64,000 nt of DNA, from the NCBI GenBank assembly GCA_017539565.1, contig JAFYCS010000085.1, positions 1 to 64,000 of the forward strand. The letters are read 5' to 3'. Origin of the DNA: Lachnospiraceae bacterium. GTDB lineage: Bacteria; Bacillota; Clostridia; Lachnospirales; Lachnospiraceae. Both the position numbers and the translations under genes were made by a program. Below the pieces are notes generated by a model. It saw only the letters and a program-made list of their open reading frames with translations. It did not search any database and was not told where the DNA came from. Numbering within the stretch: the first letter of the stretch is position 1; each line of letters starts with the position of its first letter. Shown in pieces: positions 58,463 to 64,000 of this stretch.

Positions 58463-61400
58463 ATGTGCAGTAAAAATGTACCTAACGATACAGCAACAGC
58501 CGAAAAAGATAAAAAAACTACAATAAACTCCGCTCCCATAACGGCAGAAGTTCACAGTCAGGCCGACAGGAATGCTCTTCCCGCACATCCGCTGCTGGAT
58601 CAGAGTGTCCCGGCAGGGGCAGCCACGACCACTACTATGCAGGATGATACCCGTTTTGATCATCTGAAGCAGATACATGTCGAACGCCATGCCAATGTTA
58701 CCGCCCCCGCCAGAACTCTTCTGGATCTGGAATCGGTCAGCGAATACGGACGCAGATATAATGAACAGAAGGTTTCCGCAAATAAACGTGCAAAAAAAAC
58801 ACGGTATAATGTTTCACCTTTATATACAAAAGAAAAGAATGCAAAACTTTTTGAGGCTGCAAAAGCCGTTGAAACAGACAGACAGATCAGGCTGTTGAGT
58901 GCAGCTTCGGCAGGCATGACAATAAAGCTTAAAGAAGAGGATACTGTCGCCCTTACAAAACTTATGAACGGAAACCTAAGCCATGATCAGGCGCTGCTGC
59001 GTGATTATGCAGGCGATAAAGCATCTAAGGAAAAGGCCCTTATACAGATACTTGATGACTTTCTTTCCAGGGATTTCTCTGTATATAATCTTTCCGACGA
59101 TACCGCAATAGCCGGGAAAACCGCTGCATTCGAGGAACTCAATTCATGTCTGGAGGGCCTGGATCTGCTGCAGAAAAAGCACCCTGCTTTCTTTAAGAAC
59201 CTTCCGTCAAAGGTAAAGGATTCGCTGAAACAGCAGACTACTAACGCCCTGCATGTAGTATCTTATTACCGTGTTACCAAAATGATAGCAACGGATGCTT
59301 ATTACCGCAGTCATGTAAACTCCGAGATATCACGTCAGCTCGATCCCCATGATCCTCCTGAAAAACAGCGGCTCACCCGCCTGTTATGGCGGCAGACAGC
59401 TTTAGCCACATATTCAAACAACGGTACAAGCTGGAAGACCATGCCCGATGGAGCGGTCCTGGGCGACAGCGCAGAAGTCAAACAACATAGTAAGGAATAC
59501 ACCGATGTTTACGCCGATATAAGTGACAGTTCCGGAGAGTACGGAAAAGCAATGCTGTATACCGATCAGACCAACCCTCATTTAGCTTTTTTTAACAGCT
59601 TTTCCGCTACTCATCCGGCACTGGATGATGCAATAAAGAATACTAAACCCCGACTGGCCGGAACAGATATCGTCATGAAAGAAACGGCTGCCCGTACTAC
59701 ACTCCGCGCTATGGCCTCTTTACGGGGCACGCGGGATATGACGGAACCGCAGATACTGAAAATGCTTGAGGACATGTATTCACAGCCTCAGGACTCTGAC
59801 CAGCCTGACCAGATAGAGGCTGTAAAACAAAAAAACATTGACGGATTCCGTACATATAAGAAACTTGTGTCGGAACATGCCTTTTATCTTGACAGAAAAT
59901 ATTCGCATCTTTATGAAAACTGTCCCATAGATGAGATCAGCAATCGTAAATCGCAGATACAGGATGATCTGTGTTCACTGCAGATTTTATGCAGCTTTCT
60001 TGACTTCATTAAGCAGATCCCGGAGCTTTTTGATCCCGAAAACCCTGAAGACAGACAGTTGGAAAGGATTATAGTTACCTTCAATCTTATGGGTATGGCA
60101 CAACGCGGCGGATATGCCGAATTAGTATTCGGTGAGGGTTCAAGCAAGATCTTCAACAGAGACCGTATAAGCGTGATAAATGTTGAAACCACGTCCTGTC
60201 TTGTAGACGCCAACCTTAACAGTCTTCATTTTCTGGAAAAACTTGAAAGTGACAAACCCGGAGTAAACTGGGATGCCGAAGTTATCCATTCCGGACAGAC
60301 ATCCGTACAAAAGGAACAGGCTCTTAGCGATACCGTAGAACAGCTTAAAGACAAAAAGAAGAAAGAAGAATCCGTGATCGATTCCGACCGTGCAAAAAGC
60401 GTCCTTGCACACCAGGACTTTTCCTACTCCAACAATCCGGAAAAAACATCAGATCTGATGATGGACGTAAAAGCCTGCTATACGGAGCTTGATAAACGGA
60501 TGAAAGAAACTCTTCCCTCCAATGAAGCTGATTTTGCTTCGGCACTTGATCAGATCATACGGCAATATGACGATCTGTTAAGAAGTACCCGTACATATGA
60601 GAAAAAACGTCATCCCGTGACCACTTTGGGAAGACAGAGAAAAAAAATGGTACAGGCCATCCACCGGAATGCCGCAAAAGAAAGAGCCTTCTTTGAAACA
60701 CGGGCCAAAGAGTATTTCATTTCCGGTAAGGGCGGTACCTTCGGCGATATCCTTAAAGATATGCGTACAGTTGTGCTGCAGCCCACCAGAAGCATGAAAA
60801 ACGTGGGCGCAGCTACATCTGTGGTCTATCGTCTGCAGCATGAAGGTAAAACAGTTTTCTTTAAACCTGAAGAAGAATTATATGACAGGCTTGATATCGC
60901 AGAGACAATGCTGCGCCACCGCCCTGCTCATATGAGTACAGAAGACGAAAAAATGTTTGACGCCATCATCGCCGCCCTGAAAAAGAGAAAGGCTGTGGAA
61001 AAAGATGAGCTTGAGAAACTTCCGGCCGGACAGGACCCTTCTACACTGGATCATCATCTGAACCGCGCTACAGTAGGAATGTTTATGGGATCTGCAGCAG
61101 CAGCCTATATCCGGGCCGGTAAGAAGATAAATCCGAGTGATATTGATTCTTACGACTCATCTTTAATGGCATTCCCTGAGATAATGTATGCTTATCGCAG
61201 CAGTAAAGATAAAACGAAAACCGATCATATGCGCAGGATACTCAAACTGCTGGAACCCAGTCTGATAACATTTAACCTTGGCAATTTTATGAATACAAAT
61301 GCCCAGATGGATCCCTCCGAATCTGCTGTCATACGTAATGTTGCAACATCCCGTGTGGCAGATATACTGGGCATATCCGGCATCGTAGCCAAATCCGAAT

Positions 61401-61999
61401 ATGCGACGCTCAACAAAGACGGCAGGCTTATTGCAGGAATCGTCATGGATGGCGCTGAAGGAGCCGAGATCGGAAAAGTCTTTGATAAAGCAAAAGAAGA
61501 CGGGGCGCAGGTTAAGTACACGGCAGATGCTTTATTACAGATATCCATGATGTATGTGCTGGACGGCCTCTGTGGCCAGGTAGACAGAAAGCTTGATAAT
61601 TTCTTTGCCCAGTATACTGTCGATAGCGGCGTATATACCATAACCGGTATCACCGCCATTGATAATGACATGGCTTTTGGTACTTATGATAAGACATATA
61701 TCCCCAAAGAAACGCTGATAGCCCTGCCTCCGGAATTTGTTCAGACGATCAGGGATCTGGATCCTGCGGTCCTGACTCACGCACTCTCAGATATACTTGC
61801 TCCGGACAAGCTGACAGCTTTAGCCCAGAGACTGGCAGATCTTAAACAGCTTTTAACCGAAAAAGAACAGGAAAGCCCGGATCTTACCGATATCACCGAC
61901 AGTGATTCCGTGATAACCCGTTTCATGAGCAGGATCAATGCTCCACAGTCGAACAACACAATGCCGGATAAATATTATCCTAAGACTGTATCGAATTAA
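58463..61999 (+). CDS. Very large cytoplasmic protein with kinase-like C-terminal motifs
   Basis: 1178 residues, no signal peptide or membrane helix. Residues 1-120 are polar and low in complexity, and about 130-760 are mainly helical with charged stretches. The C-terminal third carries a motif set like PI3/4-kinase or HipA-type kinases. SVVYRLQHEGKTVFFKPEEE, near 786-805, offers a nucleotide-binding Lys801. CGQVDRKLDNFF, at 1037-1048, gives D1041 and N1046 (a DRxxxN catalytic loop). AIDNDMAFG, at 1065-1073, gives a metal-binding D1067. The whole was not recognised as a named family. GGGGGG lies before the ATG. It is the second gene of an operon with a GNAT acetyltransferase. A modifying kinase is a reasonable inference, not proven. 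Confidence 0.7.
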   Translation: MCSKNVPNDTATAEKDKKTTINSAPITAEVHSQADRNALPAHPLLDQSVPAGAATTTTMQDDTRFDHLKQIHVERHANVTAPARTLLDLESVSEYGRRYNEQKVSANKRAKKTRYNVSPLYTKEKNAKLFEAAKAVETDRQIRLLSAASAGMTIKLKEEDTVALTKLMNGNLSHDQALLRDYAGDKASKEKALIQILDDFLSRDFSVYNLSDDTAIAGKTAAFEELNSCLEGLDLLQKKHPAFFKNLPSKVKDSLKQQTTNALHVVSYYRVTKMIATDAYYRSHVNSEISRQLDPHDPPEKQRLTRLLWRQTALATYSNNGTSWKTMPDGAVLGDSAEVKQHSKEYTDVYADISDSSGEYGKAMLYTDQTNPHLAFFNSFSATHPALDDAIKNTKPRLAGTDIVMKETAARTTLRAMASLRGTRDMTEPQILKMLEDMYSQPQDSDQPDQIEAVKQKNIDGFRTYKKLVSEHAFYLDRKYSHLYENCPIDEISNRKSQIQDDLCSLQILCSFLDFIKQIPELFDPENPEDRQLERIIVTFNLMGMAQRGGYAELVFGEGSSKIFNRDRISVINVETTSCLVDANLNSLHFLEKLESDKPGVNWDAEVIHSGQTSVQKEQALSDTVEQLKDKKKKEESVIDSDRAKSVLAHQDFSYSNNPEKTSDLMMDVKACYTELDKRMKETLPSNEADFASALDQIIRQYDDLLRSTRTYEKKRHPVTTLGRQRKKMVQAIHRNAAKERAFFETRAKEYFISGKGGTFGDILKDMRTVVLQPTRSMKNVGAATSVVYRLQHEGKTVFFKPEEELYDRLDIAETMLRHRPAHMSTEDEKMFDAIIAALKKRKAVEKDELEKLPAGQDPSTLDHHLNRATVGMFMGSAAAAYIRAGKKINPSDIDSYDSSLMAFPEIMYAYRSSKDKTKTDHMRRILKLLEPSLITFNLGNFMNTNAQMDPSESAVIRNVATSRVADILGISGIVAKSEYATLNKDGRLIAGIVMDGAEGAEIGKVFDKAKEDGAQVKYTADALLQISMMYVLDGLCGQVDRKLDNFFAQYTVDSGVYTITGITAIDNDMAFGTYDKTYIPKETLIALPPEFVQTIRDLDPAVLTHALSDILAPDKLTALAQRLADLKQLLTEKEQESPDLTDITDSDSVITRFMSRINAPQSNNTMPDKYYPKTVSN

Positions 62000-62006
62000 A
62001 CAATAT

Positions 62007-62035
62007 GGGGCGGACACAAAAAAAACACCCGCCCC
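62007..62035. terminator. Hairpin between the large gene and tRNA-Lys
   Basis: GGGGCGG (62007-62013) pairs with CCGCCCC (62029-62035) around an A-rich loop. It has no T-tail on the plus strand, so a terminator role is uncertain. Confidence 0.4.
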
Positions 62036-62068
62036 AACAGTCTCCCCCGTCAAAACAAGTGTTTTCCG

Positions 62069-62141
62069 TGCACCGCCAGGGGCTCGAACCCTGGACACCC
62101 TGATTAAGAGTCAGGTGCTCTACCAACTGAGCTAGCGGTGC
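62069..62141 (-). tRNA. tRNA-Lys (CTT)
   Basis: 73 nt on the minus strand: acceptor GCACCGC/GCGGTGC, D-arm GCTC/GAGC, anticodon stem CCTGA/TCAGG with loop CTCTTAA (anticodon CTT, lysine AAG codons), T-arm CAGGG/CCCTG with loop TTCGAGC, and discriminator A. All stems are complete. The 3' CCA is not encoded (CGG follows). Confidence 0.96.
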
Positions 62142-62186
62142 ATTTTGATTTTCATACTGCCTGTGCTTTTTTCAAGCACAAGCAGT

Positions 62187-62215
62187 ATATTAACTCTAAA
62201 AAATACGTTTGTCAA
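62187..62215 (-). promoter_or_regulatory. Promoter of tRNA-Lys
   Basis: On the minus strand, TTGACA (62210-62215), a 17-bp spacer and TAATAT (62187-62192). The leader of about 40 nt contains a strong hairpin (ACTGC..TGTGCTT paired with AAGCACA..GCAGT, about 62155-62186) that would be removed on processing. Confidence 0.75.
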
Positions 62216-62263
62216 GCACTTTTTTCATGTTTTTTCAAGTGCTTTTTCAGATGGCGGCAGCTG

Positions 62264-64000
62264 TCAGTTCAGTGCGTAGTACAGCCCCTTCTTAGCCATC
62301 AGTTCTTCATGGGTGCCGGACTCTGCAATACCCTTATCCGCGATGTAGAGTATACGGTCAGCATTTCTTATGGTTGAAAGCCTGTGGGCAACTATGAAGG
62401 CCGTCTTGCCCTTAAGCAGTGTCTCTAATGCTTCCTGTATCAGCTTCTCCGTTTCCGTATCTATGGCGCTGGTGGCTTCGTCAAGTATCACCACGGGAGG
62501 ATTTTTAAGGACTATACGGGCAAAGCTTATAAGCTGGCGCTGGCCGGCCGACAGTCCGCTGCCGCGCTCCTCCAGCAGGGTGTTATAGCCGTCGGGCAGG
62601 GACTCTATAAACTTATCCGCATGTATGATGCGTGCAGCTTCGATACACTCCTCATCTGTGGCTTCGGGACGGCCGTAGCGGATATTATCTATTATGCTGC
62701 CCTTGAAAAGGAAGGGATCCTGCATCAGCACACCGACCTTGTTTCTTAAAGACTTAAGTGTCAGATCACGAACGTCGTGTCCGTCTATGGCAACATTGCC
62801 TTCCTGTACATCATAGAAACGCGTGATCAGATTTATGACCGTGGTCTTTCCCGCACCCGTGGGGCCGACTAATGCTATGGTCTGACCGGGTTGAACATGC
62901 AGGTCGAAATGTTCGAGTATAGGCACGCCTTCCTCATAGCAGAAGGTGATATCATTGAAATCCACTTTTCCTTTTACATCGGATAAAGTAAGGGCATCGC
63001 TCTCATCCGCTATATCCACCGGAGCATTGATGGTATCGAATACCTGCTCTAAGTTTGATGTAACCTGAGCCAGCTGCTGTATGATCACCGCTATCTGTGT
63101 CAGCGGTCCGGAAAACTGCGTCATGTAGGCAGAGAAAGCAACAACAGTTCCGGCATTCATCAGGCTGTTACCCTTAAGGATAAGCATAAGCGCCATACCG
63201 TATAAGCCCAGTGTACCAATATTCCAGAACAGCTCCACTATGGGGCCGTTCAATTCGTTACGCATGAATATCTGGAACCACTGATCCACACACTGTGTGT
63301 GGACATCTACATATATATCGTGATTTAAGCTGCTGCGGTTATTGCTCTTTATTATCTTCTCACCCATTATGGTCTCCAGCAGGAAGGCCGTACGGTTTGA
63401 GTTCTTTGCACGCAGCTTTGCAAACAGCTTACCGATGACCTTACGCAGCATGAGCACCAGTATCATCATGGGTACCACCGTTATGAACACCACCAGCGTA
63501 AGCTGGGGTGAAAGTGACAGCATGAAGAAAGTCACTACCGCTATCTTTAATACATAAGTGATCAGCATCAGCACAAAATTGGTAAAGAAGTTGGCCAGAT
63601 CGTTTACGTAGTCCGTAACCCTGACCACTATCTTACCGTCAGGCTTTGAATCAAAATATTCAAAAGGCAGTTCCTGCAGCTTATAGAAGATATCCTGACG
63701 TATCACTGCGATAACACTGTGTCCCAGCTTTCCCATCAGGGTCTGATGCAGATAAGTGATGGTTATCTCCGTAAGAGCTATAAAGGCCATAGCTCCTATT
63801 ATCATCCCCAGCATACGCATGTCAGCATCAACCGTAACCCTGTTGATTATGGTGCGCAGGAGCAGCGGGCTGATGAGTCCTATCACCGATGATACTCCCA
63901 TAAGGAAAAGTACCAGTATGAAGATCTTCTTATAAGGCAGTATGTAGCTCAGTATGCGGGCGAACTGCTTTAAGTCGATCTTTTTTTCTATCTTTTCATC
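62264..64000 (-). CDS. ABC exporter (membrane domain fused to ATPase), 5' end outside window
   Basis: The frame is open to the window edge, so at least 33 residues precede the first in-window Met at 63901; 578 residues are visible. The N-terminal part is the type IV ABC exporter membrane domain with about six helices. The C-terminal ATPase has Walker A GPTGAGKTT, signature LSAGQRQLISFARI, Walker B VVILDEATSAID and the H-loop in VAHRLST. It resembles MsbA/MdlB- or LmrCD-type lipid and drug exporters. Such genes often come in heterodimeric pairs, so a partner may lie just outside the window. The visible 5' end, with DEKIEKKIDLKQFARIL, is the expected cytoplasmic elbow helix. Confidence 0.92.
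   Translation of the reverse strand, partial: DEKIEKKIDLKQFARILSYILPYKKIFILVLFLMGVSSVIGLISPLLLRTIINRVTVDADMRMLGMIIGAMAFIALTEITITYLHQTLMGKLGHSVIAVIRQDIFYKLQELPFEYFDSKPDGKIVVRVTDYVNDLANFFTNFVLMLITYVLKIAVVTFFMLSLSPQLTLVVFITVVPMMILVLMLRKVIGKLFAKLRAKNSNRTAFLLETIMGEKIIKSNNRSSLNHDIYVDVHTQCVDQWFQIFMRNELNGPIVELFWNIGTLGLYGMALMLILKGNSLMNAGTVVAFSAYMTQFSGPLTQIAVIIQQLAQVTSNLEQVFDTINAPVDIADESDALTLSDVKGKVDFNDITFCYEEGVPILEHFDLHVQPGQTIALVGPTGAGKTTVINLITRFYDVQEGNVAIDGHDVRDLTLKSLRNKVGVLMQDPFLFKGSIIDNIRYGRPEATDEECIEAARIIHADKFIESLPDGYNTLLEERGSGLSAGQRQLISFARIVLKNPPVVILDEATSAIDTETEKLIQEALETLLKGKTAFIVAHRLSTIRNADRILYIADKGIAESGTHEELMAKKGLYYALN

Noticed and set aside
62154..62249. Terminator of the ABC exporter upstream of tRNA-Lys
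   Set aside because: The hairpins there have no T-run on the minus strand. One lies within the tRNA leader downstream of a good tRNA promoter and the other overlaps its -35 region.

Overview
The window looks like chromosome of a Lachnospiraceae-type Firmicute (Clostridia) that degrades plant xylan, for example a rumen or gut Butyrivibrio/Roseburia relative. This is inferred from AGGAGG-type ribosome binding sites, the protein family mix (DUF6765, FapA/DUF342, DUF5696, YIP1, sugar ABC transporters without their own ATPase) and moderate GC. No phage, transposase, CRISPR or rRNA genes were seen. Two tRNA genes are present: tRNA-Pro, cut by the left edge, and tRNA-Lys near the right edge.

Layout. 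1-9.5 kb is housekeeping: a HAD phosphatase, a lone prepilin-like protein, thrH, trmB, a D,D-carboxypeptidase, an operon of YcxB-like protein, FapA-like protein and REC/HD-GYP response regulator, and a DUF624 membrane protein. 9.5-19.1 kb (minus strand) is a MacAB/LolCDE-like export operon with two adaptors, a large permease and two ATPases, followed by two paralogous U32-like proteins. 19.3-33 kb (minus) is a nine-gene sugar-uptake operon with two binding proteins and two permease pairs but no ATPase, plus NHL/TPR, YIP1 and DUF5696 proteins. 33-57.4 kb is the xylan locus: GH10, GH2, GH115, an AraC regulator, an SGNH esterase, GH43, GH51 and two more GH43 enzymes. Small membrane proteins, a beta-helix-like secreted protein, polyphosphate:AMP phosphotransferase and a small Cpl-7 protein lie among them. 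57.6-62 kb holds a GNAT gene and a 1178-residue protein with a kinase-like C-terminal motif set. The right edge holds tRNA-Lys and a partial ABC exporter.

How it fits together. Lipoprotein GH10 and a lipoprotein GH43 would cut arabinoxylan outside the cell. The ABC transporters import oligosaccharides, presumably using a shared MsmX-type ATPase encoded elsewhere. Enzymes without signal peptides (SGNH esterase, GH115 alpha-glucuronidase, GH51 arabinofuranosidase, GH43 and GH2) then strip and split them. The AraC protein, divergent from GH115/GH2, is the likely local regulator.

The most unusual content is in two long intergenic stretches. 40818-41537 and 50285-50670 each hold a very long imperfect hairpin. 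The outer stems of the two are unrelated in sequence, but both carry the same multi-hairpin tip. The tip shows identical spacing, conserved single-stranded words and compensatory base changes between the copies. This looks like an undescribed structured RNA (or single-stranded DNA) family. A second structured element lies beside the first copy, and a 91-nt one lies between thrH and trmB.
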